Notes under the pieces: model-generated
The model's database searches: none
The model's input: only the letters and a program-made list of their open reading frames with translations
Told to the model about the DNA's origin: nothing
Shown here: positions 48,800-60,759 of the stretch, piece by piece
Layout: every line of letters starts with the position of its first letter
Position numbering within the stretch: the first letter of the stretch is position 1
Assembly (NCBI GenBank): GCA_037043015.1
Contig: CM073321.1
Coordinates: 10,610,001 to 10,674,000, forward strand
Origin: Bryum argenteum
Taxonomy: Eukaryota; Streptophyta; Bryopsida; Bryales; Bryaceae
Direction: 5' to 3'
DNA: 64,000 bases
Position numbers and translations under genes: made by a program

Positions 48800-49460
48800 A
48801 ATTCATTCACCCGCCCCGCCCGAATGTCATCCGCCCTACCAATTTGGTCACCCGCCCTACCACTTTGTTCACCCGCCCTTAAATTGATCTTGATTCTTAA
48901 GTAAAAAAAAACAAATAAATAACCCGTTCCTCGTGAATGTCACCCGCCCTACCACTTTGTTCACCCACCTTTGAATTTATTTTAAGAAGAAGGGAAATTT
49001 AAAATAAAAAAATAAAATAAAATCATCCGCTCCGCCCGAATGTCACCCGCCCTACCGCTTTGGTCACCCGCCCTACCTCTTTGGTCACCCGCCCTACCCC
49101 TCTTTCACCCGCCCTACCCCTCTTTCACCCGCCCTCCCCTCTTTCACTCACCCTAATCCTTTTTGCACCCGCCCTACTACTTTTTGCACCTGCCCTACTC
49201 CTTTTTTTACCCGCCCTACCCATTTTGCACCCGCCCTACCACTTTTGTCACCCGCCCTACCACTTTTGTCACCCGCCCTACCACTTTTGTCACCCGCCCT
49301 ACCACTTTTGTCACCCGCCCTACCACTTTTGTCACCCGCCCTACCACTTTTGTCACCCACCCTACCACTTTTGTCACCTGCCCTACCACTATTTCACTTG
49401 CCTTCACAAAATTTCACACGCCCTACCAAAATTTCACCCGCCCTGACATAAATTCACCCG
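48800..49460. repeat. 21-bp minisatellite CACCCGCCCTACCACTTTTGT
   Basis: At least seven near-perfect 21-bp units lie at 49240-49390. Increasingly diverged units extend both ways (48800-49240 and 49390-49460). Because 21 is divisible by three, every frame stays open and produces false proteins on both strands. Confidence 0.95.
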
Positions 49461-49682
49461 CCCCGACGCCACGGTGGACTTGCACGTCACATCCTACATG
49501 GCTTTTTACTAAAAAGTTTGCTAACCACATAAAATTACACACCCCCCTACAATCAAGGAGGGCAAGCACGCCGGCCCGTCCGGGACAACTTGTACGCCCG
49601 TTTTGCCCGCCGGATTACCTAAACGCGCCCGGTTTGACAACCTTGCCAAGGATTGCACTCGAGCAGACGGCGCCGCCTTGAT

Positions 49683-50331
49683 TGTTGAATGTCGTCATGG
49701 ACATCAACAGGATCCTTTGTCAGAATGTGCATCTGCCATCGCTTAAGAAGAATTCTACCATGTGCTCTCTCCTGGGGGCTGACTCTATGTGTCAGACTTT
49801 CCAAAAAAGGTGCCTCCAAAGGCGGTCTTCTAGTGCCTGGGGGCGAGGGGTTTCTTGGAGACCATGTCTGCCCATGTTGCGAGGGTTGTGATATGGAGCT
49901 CTATGAATAAGTCCACTATAGAGGTCGTCATTGACTACCTCTTCAATGAACTTTCCAAGCCTTTTGAGATCCTCGGACAAGAGTCTTCTGGCTTGGTTCA
50001 GGTTAGCCACGGTGTGTATTTGAATTACCCTACCAATGCGCAAAAGAGAATATTTTTGAAAACGTTGTCCTCTGCGGTGTTTTCGCTTAGTGACGGAGCT
50101 GCTTTGTTTGGATTGGACAACACTCTCCTCATTGACGACAGTCCTAAGAAGAGTATTTGCAACCACACCGGAAATGCCATTTTCCTCGAGCCTTGGGCAA
50201 CATCTACCCAAGACAACAATACTTTGTCCGCGGTACTTACTCCCTGGCTACTTGCTCTCCTTGCCAATTGCAGGCTTGAGAATCTTTGGTCCTATGTCGA
50301 CAATCAGAGGAAATGGTATTCCACCTCTTAA
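49683..50331 (+). pseudogene. FCP1/NIF-type HAD phosphatase-like, disrupted
   Basis: The first frame has NVVMDINRILC, in the position of the DxDx(T/V) nucleophile motif but with Asn replacing the second Asp. After a frameshift the second frame reads VPPKAVF, a TAG at 49831-49833, then LETMSAHV, VVIWSSMNKSTIEVVIDYLF and LDNTLLIDDSPKKSICN followed by NAIFLEPW. The WSSM and LLIDDSPKK motifs are typical of FCP1-homology domains, which dephosphorylate Ser/Thr, classically on the RNA polymerase II tail. The altered nucleophile motif, stop and frameshift argue for a pseudogene. Confidence 0.65.
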
Positions 50332-50987
50332 TAAGTGTAGCAATTTACGAAGGTTTACCTTAGTTGGTATGGCGCAGTCGCATAGGAACTTAGGGCATAC
50401 TTACGACACTCCTTCCTTTCCTAAGTCATCGACATGTGAACTGACTCCTATGTTGTTTGTTACGACGTCATTTTTGCCCCACCAGGGAATAATCTTTTTG
50501 GAGTATCCACTTGTATGCATTCATATTGCTGTTCTTTTTTGTCCGATTTGATTTCACTGGTTGTTACCTTCTTATGTTCATGCATGATTTGTGCTTGTGA
50601 ACTTGACGTCAGTTCTTCTTTCCTTATACTTCCTTCCTCTTATTCTACTTCACAATTATCCCCGCTTCGTGGTTAACAATTGCGTGCTGCAACTTGCATT
50701 TTTTCTTGTTGTGCGCACTTGACCTGCGCTTTGGCTCCCTCGTTTTGCAAATTCTTGTTCTAGGTGCCTTCCATCCCCGATAAGGTGCCTTCCATCCCCG
50801 ATAAGTCCGGTGATGAGGATGATATCTCCAACCGGACCTCCATCCCCCAATGTTTTGTTTCACTTTGAGCAAGTGTAGTCGCCTCTCTAGCGTCAAGGCA
50901 TTTTGATATGTTCACGGCTACGGACGCAGCATCCGCAACGATGCACTTTACGAGAGATAGTGTTAATGACATGTTGTTGACAGTCCT
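50332..50987. other. Spacer with a short tandem duplication
   Basis: GTGCCTTCCATCCCCGATAA is duplicated in tandem (about 50764-50805, 21-bp period). No recognised gene. Confidence 0.6.
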
Positions 50988-51697
50988 TTGAGTGGTAGTC
51001 TTGTTCGGAATCATGTTTGCTCTCCCTCCTCCCTCAAGCGGCTTCGTACATCACCATCACAGTGTCACTCCATGTCACTCAATGCTCTCACTTTAAAAAC
51101 ACCTCAGAGGCAGCTATACCTTGTTGTGGATCCTATGGACCTTCCCTTGCAAGATTCAATAGCATCTCCTTCTACCTTGAATGTAAGAGGGACATCCAAA
51201 AAACCATCTAAGTTAATAAAAATAACAGCACGAGGACAGCACGGTCCCTTGGCGGTGTCCGACGACAATTGATTTCAGAGGCGGATCTCTTGCTTCATAA
51301 AAAGCTACTAGCATCGCGCCTTTCACCATCGAGGCAAGCATCTTGCACACCCCGTCTCTATCCTGCACACGGGGAATTGGCCTCTCCTTCATCTTCTTGT
51401 CCCTCACGTTCTCTTGACTCCCTTCGTAGGCGTGATGGGGAATGTTCTGAAACCTAGATTGCTCGTTGGAGTGAGACTTTGGGTACTGATTGCATGCCAA
51501 ACTCCCGTCGCAATGATCTTATTCGTGCACTTATGAAGCACCACGAGGCCAAAGCTAAGTCTTTGGAGAATTCAACCAAGCTGAATGGCTCTAAGTCTAA
51601 AGAGAAGAAGCCTTCATGTTCCTCCTCCGTGGTCTTCCTACTCGAATCTGATATCCTTGATCGGCTGGATATGTTCAACATCAAGTGTTTAGCATAA
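50988..51697 (+). pseudogene. Unrecognised degenerate coding region
   Basis: A Ser/Lys-rich frame ends at 51272 and continues after a 1-nt shift as EADLLLHKKLLASRLSP. A TAG near 51457 interrupts it, and it goes on as ARWSETLGTDCMPNSRRNDLIRALMKHHEAKAKSLEN to a stop at 51697. Two single lesions in an otherwise coherent frame suggest a decayed gene; it might be the 3' part of the phosphatase-like gene upstream. No domain identified. Confidence 0.35.
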
Positions 51698-52329
51698 TGG
51701 TGGAACCTAGTAAATCTACATTTCAACACTTAGGTAGTTGTGCTTAGTTGTGAACTATTCCCTGTCTTGACTAAGCATTTATAGCTCGTATATGATTTGT
51801 ATATTCCTCGTATAGTCCTTGTATATTCTACATACCTTCATCAAATTACTCTATGTTTAGGATTGTTAAGGGCACAACATTTAATGCCTCTACATTCATT
51901 CTCTTATTTCATACTTTCACAATATACTAGTGTCAAAATATAGTGTACAACTGTACAAATGTACGTATCTTCATATTGCAATACAGCCATTAGCATGTCT
52001 CTCAGCTATAATTAAACTTGGACTAAATGTGACTTCTCATGGGAATTAATGAGGACATGGTTCCTATGTGATTTTTGACTACGTTTTGTTCAATGTCTAT
52101 TTTTAGAAATACTAAATTGTACTTCCTTCTATTTATGGTGGGATCTCGTTTTTCTAAGACATTACTATTTGTATTTGGACCCTTCAACTCTTTTTATAAG
52201 CTTAGCATGTGGATTTAACTTTCATATCTTTCAAATACTTTAACGACTTTTTTCTTTTTCCCCTTGCGTGTGTCTATCTCAATATGTGCACTTTGACTCA
52301 AAAAAACAAATTTCCCCTTGTCATATGAA

Positions 52330-53640
52330 AGGTCAGCAATTTAAGTTTTTCAAGCATGATAATAGATGGCTTATGATGAAATATAAGATGTTATGTACAG
52401 ATGAAATCTGGCTACTTTCTAATACTGGTGGTATAAAATTGTAGAAGGAGGACCCTCATACCGGGAAACCATTATTACCTCTAGGTGAGATGAAACCTTT
52501 GGCGACCAATCCAATGCCTCACTGTGATGACATTGTAAAAGGCGTAGGTGGGTCTATTAAGATGTAAGAGACTTCATGTATGGAAGACATATCTGGAGAA
52601 TTTTATCGACGACATGATTTTGTTATTCGCTATTGGCGAGTTGTGAAGCATGCGTTGGTGGAGCCTATGGAAGTGTCTCCAGCCTTGAAAAATGGATGTT
52701 GGCCTATAACTTGAGTTCCTGTGATTCAAGAATTCCTAAACACCGAGAAATTGCAGGAGAAATTTGGGCGTGATCTACATTTCATTGACCGCATATGTTC
52801 TAGACCGAGACCATTGTTTTGAGTAGGTGGGGATGTCTTCGTTGGGTCTTTTGTAGCCCTACGTCCTGCAGACGGGGATGCTTGTCCTTTCTTGGTTGCA
52901 AGGGTCTTACAGACTTTGATGTGGATCACAACTACCGAAGCGGTATTCAAATCCAGTATTTTCAACCTACAGCAAGAAACCATGTTGTTCAAGAAACCTA
53001 TGCTTGTTGGGATACAAAGAAATTTTGTTAGTAGAAAGTTAATGACTCTCACAACCCGGAATGGCTTAATGCTGGTGGTATTTTACACCATGGAAATCAA
53101 ATGCAAAAACCGGCTCTACCCGACCAATTATTTCCATGTCATACGTTTAGATCGAGATCATCAAAGAGAGTATTCTACGGTTTGAGACTGCAAAGGAGTA
53201 GCGTGACAGTCCTAGTTTGGTTTGGCATGCCAAATTTAGCTCGAGTTTAGTTAAATGGGTTGACTACAATTTTAGCTTTCCATGTATAGTTTCACCCATG
53301 ATATTGTCTTACTACATATAGGAATATTTTTTTTCTTTCTTTAATACTAGTTGATTTCAGCAATTAGGTCTCCATTCAATTGTGTTGTTTCTAATACATA
53401 CCTACAAACTGATTGGATTTATTGAGTGTCTTTGAAGGATTTTCATTTTAAGCAACATTGTCGTTTTAATTTGTAGTTTTTGCAAACTTTGATCGTAAAT
53501 GTATTCTATTGGTTCCAACAATACCTTTTGTATGCACTTTAGCTCTATCTCATGCGTTTTTTGCTCGGTTCACATGTTGGACTTTAGGAGGGTTGAGTTT
53601 TTGAGAATCTAGATATTTCCAGTTTAACGGAATGCGTGTT
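52330..53640 (+). mobile_element. 5'-truncated relative of the 10-kb element
   Basis: The sequence parallels 35790-37102: the 3' part of the GHTHEDID gene (to TAG 53199-53201), a degenerate subterminal palindrome (TTTAGCTCGAGTTTAGTTAAAT near 53237), and the terminal segment with ACATGTTGGACTTTAGGAGG, ending GCGTGTT at 53640. No left end or GHTHEDID core is present. Confidence 0.75.
52336..53201 (+). pseudogene. 3' fragment of a DUF7869-like gene
   Basis: It can be followed alongside 35780-36652: MMKYKMLCTDEIWLLSN, GGIKL, then TAG (52442-52444) at exactly the position of the TAG in the first copy, KPLLPLGEMKPLA, ISGEFYRRHDFVIRYWR and GDVFVGSFVALRPADGDACPF. Further stops and a frameshift follow. 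Confidence 0.75.
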
Positions 53641-54780
53641 AGTATAAGTAGTTTTACTGATATTTAATTCTCAAAAAACATGTGGATATACATGAAAAGA
53701 GTAATTTACAACGCTTTATCTACATAGCAATGAAAATTCCACGTCGGATGACTTGACCAATCATACTTCGTCTACGCGGATTTCTAACATGATGTCTAAC
53801 TTACAATGACTACACTCATGCATAAATGTCGTTGTAGACATCGACTTGAATGTCTACAAAGATTTTCATAAAGATGTCATGGACGACTGCCTACTGCTTC
53901 CCCTGCATTTCACCATTGGTTTCTGAATTTTTTGTTGCTGTAACATAGAACATCCATAATGACATCACAGCAGATGTCATCAAAGAACAAACCTTTTACA
54001 GAACCTTCTTTTTGTTTTCCTTTGGCACTTAGACATGGAGAATGAAAATGACGGGGTCTACAAATATATGGAGAAATTCACATCATGAATTTCGAATACG
54101 TGGATCAAATTTTTATAACACGATAGTATAAAGTAAATCATGTATTGTACTCAAAATGAAGATTCATATATAGCAATCAAGTACACTGCATGGGTTTGTA
54201 TCTTAGAAGTACGTCTTATACAAAATAGGAATTGCGCAAAGTAACGTCCTCATATACAACTATTATCCACTTCTACACTCAATTTCATATGTAGATAATG
54301 TGATTTTAGTTTTCAATTTACTTCACCGTACACTGCACTTTAGAACATCAATATGCATAGAGTGCACAAAAACATTGCAATACCGTAGTCTCCCCAATAC
54401 TCCTAATGTTCAAATAGTACTCATTCATACAATGAAAGAAAGTATATTCTTATTTCATTCCAAAATCCAAAGTTGATTGTTCTATATCAGCTATTAGAAT
54501 CTTCTGATTACTTTTCATAATGCTAAACTTCTGTTGACGCCATCTATAGTAGAACTTCTTCATTGGCAAATGTCTCCTGCAATATCTACACACATGTCTA
54601 AAGAGATGTCTAGACGTCAAAAATAGCAATTAAATAATAAGCAACCCTAATCCACGTATTTAACATGCTTACTGCATCTATTTTGAAACAATTAAAGCAA
54701 TTGTAATAAGCTTACACTCTCACTTTTCAAATAGCCACAATACTAAATAGCCCTAGCTTAGTTCACACCATAGCTTTTTG
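53641..54780. other. Spacer, start of the GATGTCT-rich zone
   Basis: No coding frame. GATGTCT/AGACATC-type heptamers begin near 53785 and recur irregularly to 57245, and again at 63190-63245 beyond the retrotransposon. Confidence 0.6.
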
Positions 54781-55800
54781 AAAACATGGAGGGTACAAGA
54801 GACTTTCATGTGCGTTATATACATGGTGGATGTAGTATCTCGCAGTTCAAGAGAAGCAAGGAAGCGAGTCAAAACCTAAGAAGGTGTTTGAGAAGGTATA
54901 TGAAGAGAAGCAAGGAAGCAATTTTAAAGAAGGAGGCGGCGATAGTGAGGTATGAAGAAACTAGAACCCTAAGCTCCAACTAAAATTTTGTCGATTCGTC
55001 GACATTTGATATGCACCTCTTCTTTGTTTTATAGGATTGAAGTTGCAGTACATGGGCTAAAGAGGCGAAAATGTACGAAGCAAGGATGCAAAAAGTTCTG
55101 TACTTGCGTTGTCCTCGGAGAGCCGCTGCGCCCCTTTTGGGTTTAGAGTTTGGATGTCAGCACGGATGTCTTACAAGATGTCTATATTGATGTCTACGCT
55201 GATGTCTAAAGAGATTTCTAGATGTCAAAAATGGCAGTACGAATAAATAATAAGCAACCTAATCCATGTGTATAACATACTTAGCGTCAGCTGCGTATAT
55301 TCTCATATAACTAAGGCAACTATTATAAGCTTCAACTCTCACTTTTCAAATAGCCACAATACTAACTAGCCCTAGCTTAGTGCATACCATAGCTTTTTAA
55401 AAACATGGAAGGAACAAGAGACTTTGATGTGTGTTATAGACATGGTAGATGTTGTATCTCGCAATTCAAGAAAAGCAAGGAAGCGAGTCAAAACCCAAGA
55501 AGATGGTTGAGAAGGCACATGAAGAGAAGCAAGGAAGCAATTTAAAACAAAGAAGCGGCGGTGGTGAGGTATGAAGAAACTGAAACCGTAAGCTCCAACT
55601 GAAATTTTTTCGATTTGTCAACATTTGATATGCACCTCTTCTTTGTTTTATAGGATTGAAGTTGCAGTAGCACAATCATGAGCAAAATGATTTGAAAGTT
55701 TGCACAAAGTGAGGATACAAGAACTCCTGTACTTGCGCTGTCCTCGCAAAGCCGCTGCGCTAATTTAGGGTTTAGTGTTTGGGTGTGAGCACAAATGTCT
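54590..55800. repeat. Tandem duplication with 619-bp period
   Basis: The ATG context AAAACATGGAGGGTACAAGA at 54782 recurs at 55401 with few changes. The similarity covers the flanks, the small coding exons and a GTTTGGATGTCAGCAC-type 3' end. A weaker third remnant lies near 56178-56235. Confidence 0.88.
54786..55146 (+). CDS. Small two-exon Cys-rich basic protein
   Basis: Exon 1 (54786-54949) ends GTGAG^GTATGA. Exon 2 (55035-55146) follows TTTTATAG, and the join keeps frame. The product is about 92 residues, basic, with KRSKEA repeated twice and a Cys cluster RRKCTKQGCKKFCTC near the C-terminus, faintly like CXC zinc knuckles. The tandem copy (55405 on) has an early stop after KRSKEAI, so only this one is open. 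No family recognised. Confidence 0.45.
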
Positions 55801-57368
55801 TACAAGATGTCTATAATAATGTCTGCAAGGATGACTTAGATAATGTCTATAAAAATGTCTGAAGGAATGTCTAACTATATGGATTGAATTTTGTTTTGTA
55901 GTTTGGGACGTGAAGGGGGAGAGCTTGGAAGACGAAGAAGACGCAACATGGGTTACTACAAAGGTGAACAAGGCATTAACAAACAAACGCTATGCACTGA
56001 ATCAACACGATGGTGAGGTTAGGGTAAGCATCTTTGAAGACGTGGGGACACCCTAAGACACCTGCCAAAGATGTCTTAGGGGATGTCTTAGATGATGTCG
56101 CAGTAGATGTCCAAAGGGCTAAAGTGCATTGATATGGCATTATTGCAGGTTATGATTGAAGCATACTTTTGAATGTCATGGTGGGAAGCTAGTCAAAACC
56201 TCAAAAGGTGGTTGAGAAGGTACAAAAGAAATAACTATGATGTCATGTTTAGACTTGTTTACTTGCATATATGCACATTTTATTTCTGAAGTGGACCCTT
56301 ATGGTGGTAAGAAGGTGTAGAAAGCACACAAAAATAGAAGAAATAAGCAACACTTTGTAGTACAGAATGAAATTGCATAAGCATAGTAAGTGAGGTTTTG
56401 TTTTCTCACAATTGCAGAGAGGCAACGAAACACGATCAGAAGCCACAAAGAGAAAATGACAGGAGACGCGTGCATGTAGGTGAGTGGAACATGACATTGA
56501 GGAGATGTCTGCATAAATATCATAGAGAATGTTTATGATGATGTCTGCAAGGTTATTCATAAATATGTCCGCAAAGATGTCTAACTGTGTCAATTTCTTC
56601 ATGTTAGGAAGTAAACAATGTCTACCTAGGTAGTGCAAGTAAATGGAATTTAATCTAAAAATTTGCCTTTGAAACCTTTTTTTAAGTGCATTTGTTGTTG
56701 GCTTATTGAACATGTGCAGCGGCGGGATATGCGTAGGTCCATAGAGGGGAATCGATTGCCAACAATGTTAGTGGATGGGCTTGAGGTTGTGATGCGTAGT
56801 ACCTTGCAGTTGTTGACAGGTGTCTGTTTCAACATGCTAGTTTTGTGCTATGTGAGGTCCCAAAGACCTAAACATTATATATTTGACTTTTACTTTGAGA
56901 TGTGAGCATGTTCAGTGTTTTGCAATGCGAGTATGTGTACAACATACTATACAATTGATTTGATTCAAAATAGCAGAATGTATATGGTTTACGGTTATGA
57001 TGCCTATGTAAAGATCTACAAATGTTATGCCGGATGTCCGTTGATATGGTGAAAAGACATCAACCAAGACATCTGTAAAAACATCACCAAAACAAACAAC
57101 ATTTGCATTGATGTCCCATGAAATGTTGCTACAGACATCCGTGTCAGATCACAATTATAATAAAGACGTCAATCATGACATCCTTCTAGGCACTAGAGAC
57201 ATCAAACGAGACACACAGATGTCCTCGATGATGTCTAACAGTAACCTCATTTGACCACGAAACTCCAAAAACTTTGTTGACGCGGCATGCCACGTCATTT
57301 TCTTGGGTTCTACGTCAGATTTTTCCCGGTGCCACGTCAGACTTCCAGACAGCTACGTTGGACTTTGG

Positions 57369-57646
57369 TGTTAGGAGCCGGTGAGAGCTCCGGGAGGCAA
57401 AACAGAATTGCAAGAGAAGAAGAGCCCGAAAAGGGCGGAAGATGAAGCTTAAGTAAGTCGGAAAGGAGTGGGTACAATAGTAATGGGGAGTGGCGGCTCG
57501 GCCGCCCTATGCAATGAATGCACGTGTCCTACGATCTCCGGAATCTATGCTCATCAATGCCGCTAACGGCTTAACGACATTCTCTGGATAAGGGAGGTGA
57601 GTGGATGAAAGTGAACCCGGGAGTAGCGCCGAGTAGTTCCACAACA
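57369..57646 (-). repeat. 3' LTR of copia copy 2
   Basis: 278 bp on the left side, preceded by TTTGG. The adjacent inner 57647-57660 is the purine tract on the minus strand. Confidence 0.93.
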
Positions 57647-57729
57647 CTCCTCCTCGAACGAGGGAGACTCGCTAAAAACTCCTCCCCGGAAGGTCTCGCG
57701 AAGAGAAAAGAGTTTCTCCCCGTTCGCAT

Positions 57730-60700
57730 CTAAGTGGAAGACTCAATCTCCTGAAGTGTTCTCATGCCGGCGGCGCGGGTGAGCTGACGGTGTTTGTAAG
57801 CAGACAAAGCTTTGGTGAGCATGTCGGAAATGTTCCGGGCCAATTCGATCTTTTGCACCTTCACTTGGTCGCTTTCAATCAAGTCCTGCATATAGCCGAA
57901 GAGTGTCGGGCTGATGTGCTTGACTCGATCTGCTTTGATGAAGCCCGCGCCGACTTGAGCAACGGCAACGGCATTGTCCTCATAGATTGTTGTTGCTCCT
58001 GGAGTTTGCTGGAACCTGCACATTTCAGAAATAGAACTCACCATGGTGCGGAGCCACACGGCTTCGCGTGCCGCCTCGTGAAGCGCTATGAGTTCGGCGT
58101 GGTTTGTTGAAGTGGCCGTCACGGTCTGCTTCACTGAGCGCCACGAGATGGGAGCTCCGCACTTGATGAAGATGTAGCCAGTCTGGGACTTGCCGCTTGT
58201 CTCGTCGGTTTTGTAACCTGCATCTGCATAGCCGGATATGGTCGAGTCGGCGGTCTTCGTGAAATGAAGGCCTAAGTCTTCCATGCCGAGGAGGTACTTG
58301 AGCAGATGCTTGATGGCGTTCCAGTGGCGTTGCGCTGGTTTCGTGCTATGTCTGGCAAGGAGGCTCGTTGCGAAGGCTATGTCGAGGCGTGTGTGTGTGG
58401 CCAGGTACAAGAGAGCGCCGACCGCGGCGAGGTACTTGGTCTTATCGACCTCGTCCTCCTCCTCCTTGCAAGGTCGGTAGGGGTCGTCGCCGCTCTTGCT
58501 TCGACCTATCATTGGGGCCGATACGGAGTTCGATTCCGCCATGTTGAAGCTTTTGAGAAGCTTCTTCGTGTAGGTCTCCTGGTGTAAGAGGATGCTGCCG
58601 TCGGGGCGGTGGTGAACCTGGAGTCCTAAACAGAACGTTGTCCGCCCGAGTAGCTTCATCTCGAAGCGGGCTACGAGGAGTTGCTCAACTTTCTGGCACA
58701 AGTCTGGTGAGCCAACAAGGTTGATGTCATCGACATATACAGCTAAAATGACAAAATCACCCTGTTTGGCTCGGGCGAAGATGCAAGAGAGTGCCTGGTT
58801 GCAGGTGAAACCCTTTTCAGTTAGAAAACGGCGGAGGTGATGGTACCATGCCCTCCCGGCTTGTTTAAGCCCGTACAACGCCTTCAATAAGCGAAGGCCG
58901 TTGTGCCTTCCTACAAGGGGTGTTGGAGTTGTGTCCAGGAATTGCGGTGGGGGCTTGATGAATATCTCCTCATCAAGCTCGCCGTAGACGTAGGCGGTCA
59001 CCACATCAAGTAGCTTTGTAGTGAGAGTCATCTGCACAGCTAAGGGAAGGAGCAAACGGAAGGAGGAACAGTCCATGACCGGGGAGTAAGTCTGGTCAAA
59101 GTCCACTCCCGGTCTTTGGTTAAAGCCTTGGGCGACACATCTTATTTTGTAGCGTGTCACTTGCCCGTGCTCATTTCGTTTCTTTGTGAATACTAGCTTA
59201 AAGCCAATGGGTTTGATCTTAAGATCCGTGCGCAAAGAACCGAATACCTCGCGCTTGCGAAGTGAGTGATACTCGGCTTCAAGCGCGAGTTTCCATTGTG
59301 GCCAATCTGGCCGCTTCTGTGCTTGCTCAAGAGTTATGGGATCATTATCGAGAGATGACAATTGGGTTACAAACGCTTCAACTTCTAGTTCTATGGGTAC
59401 TTGAACTCCGGGAGTGTGCTCCACTTCCGAGTTCCGATGGGATCGGGTGTAGTGGCCTTGGTTTAATCCCATCACCCCAACTGGGTGATCGGACCCTATC
59501 ATGAGGTTCAACTCCTCAGGTTGGGAAAAATGTAGCTCTGAGGGTGACGTGGGTTCTACTTGGGATGAAGGACCGGCTGAATTCTCAAGGGAGCCACTGC
59601 AATTCACAATCTTGGCTCGTTTTGCTGTGGGCGCCTTAGGCGCCTTAGGTGTTTTAGGCTGCTTTAGAGTTTTGGGGCTCTTAGGACCTGAGGTTTTGGT
59701 TTCCTTGATCGGTTTCATTCCGGGTGCTAGTTTTGGATTTCCAGCGCCCGGGATGGGGTTACGGAGGATTCTGGGGCCGGAGTCAAATCCGTCCGGCACC
59801 CGACTAGCGATACTTTGAAGCTGGAGCAATTTCTGGACTTCGGTCTCAGAAATTGCGGTTCTAGGGTCTGGGTTCATTGTGAAATTCTGGGTGGCACGGA
59901 AGAGAAGAGGTTTGTTTTCTCGGTTGGGAACCGAGGGGAAGACATGTTCTATAAAACGGCAATTCTCAAACTGGGCCTTGTGAAGGGCTCCGGTTTTGGG
60001 ATCTAAGTAGCGAATGATACTTGGGCTGTCAAAGCCCACATACACACCTTCAATTCGATGAACGCTAATTGTTTTGACTTGAGGTTCGGGTGCCGGTATG
60101 AATACTTGGCACCCGAAGATACGCAAGTGTCTTACATTTGGGGTCCTTCCCGAGATCAGTTCTAAGGGCGTTTGAGAATTGATTAGTGTTGGGCGAAACC
60201 TAAGCAACGTGGCGGCATGCAGAACTGCATGTCCCCACATGGTTGCGGGAAGATTAGCATGGATAAGCAAGGGTCTAGCAACCAACTAGATCTTCTTAAT
60301 GTAAGCTTCAGCAAGACTATTCTGTGCGTGTTCGTACGGGACCGCATATGCAAGTGCGATTCTGGACGCCGTGCAATAGTCTTCAAACGAGTGTGAGCGG
60401 AATTCCATGGCGTTATCCATTCTCAAAGTTTTTATTGGTTTATCAGGAAAGTGTGCTCTAAACTTAATGAGCAAGGGTAAGAGTTTGGGAAACGCCATGT
60501 TACGAGTTGTCAACAATGACACCTCGGCGTGGCTACCAGAAGCATCTACTAAGACCAGAAAGTATGAGAACTGACTCGACTGAGGGTTGATCGGTCCACA
60601 GATGTCTCCGTGTAGACGCTCCAGCTGTTGTGGGAGTTCGGTGGGGAGCTTCCACTTTGCTGGGTGTTTGGAGTACTTGCCTTGGATGCAAGCAACACAG

Positions 60701-60759
60701 TCTGGCGCCTTGTCCGCATTACTTGTGCTCAACGGGTGACCTTCAAGGATCGGCAGCAT
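57730..60759 (-). pseudogene. pol: copia integrase, reverse transcriptase and RNase H, one nonsense codon
   Basis: Read from 60759 down. The pre-integrase CxxC (DCVACIQGKYSKHP) and integrase triad regions (HGDICGPI, RMDNAMEF, NSLAEAYIKKI) are followed by a TAG at 60288-60286 where copia integrases have Gln. The frame then runs 851 codons without interruption. It includes a GAG-Pol linker rich in Pro/Lys and a reverse transcriptase (KLVFTKKRNEHGQVTRYKIRC, then YVYGELDEEIFIKPPPQF, LYGLKQAGRAWY, YVDDINLVG). RNase H has SGYADAGYKTD and TSTNHAELIALHEA. It ends at TGCGAACGG next to the purine tract. Only the single TAG separates this from an intact module. Confidence 0.93.

Larger units (their letters stand above)
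53780..57245. repeat. Irregular cluster of GATGTCT heptamers
   Basis: ATGTCT and its complement AGACAT occur dozens of times at roughly 12-30 bp spacing in blocks (55150-55230, 55790-55880, 56065-56120, 56500-56590, 57030-57240), in both orientations. The words between are not conserved, so this is not an ordinary satellite. Confidence 0.7.

Noticed and set aside
48149..48882. Three overlapping Pro/Ser/Leu-rich frames of about 200 codons
   Set aside because: Produced by the C/T-rich minisatellite, open in all frames, with no non-repetitive domain.
49060..49446. Repetitive frames on both strands over the 21-bp array
   Set aside because: A unit length divisible by three keeps every frame open; not evidence of coding.
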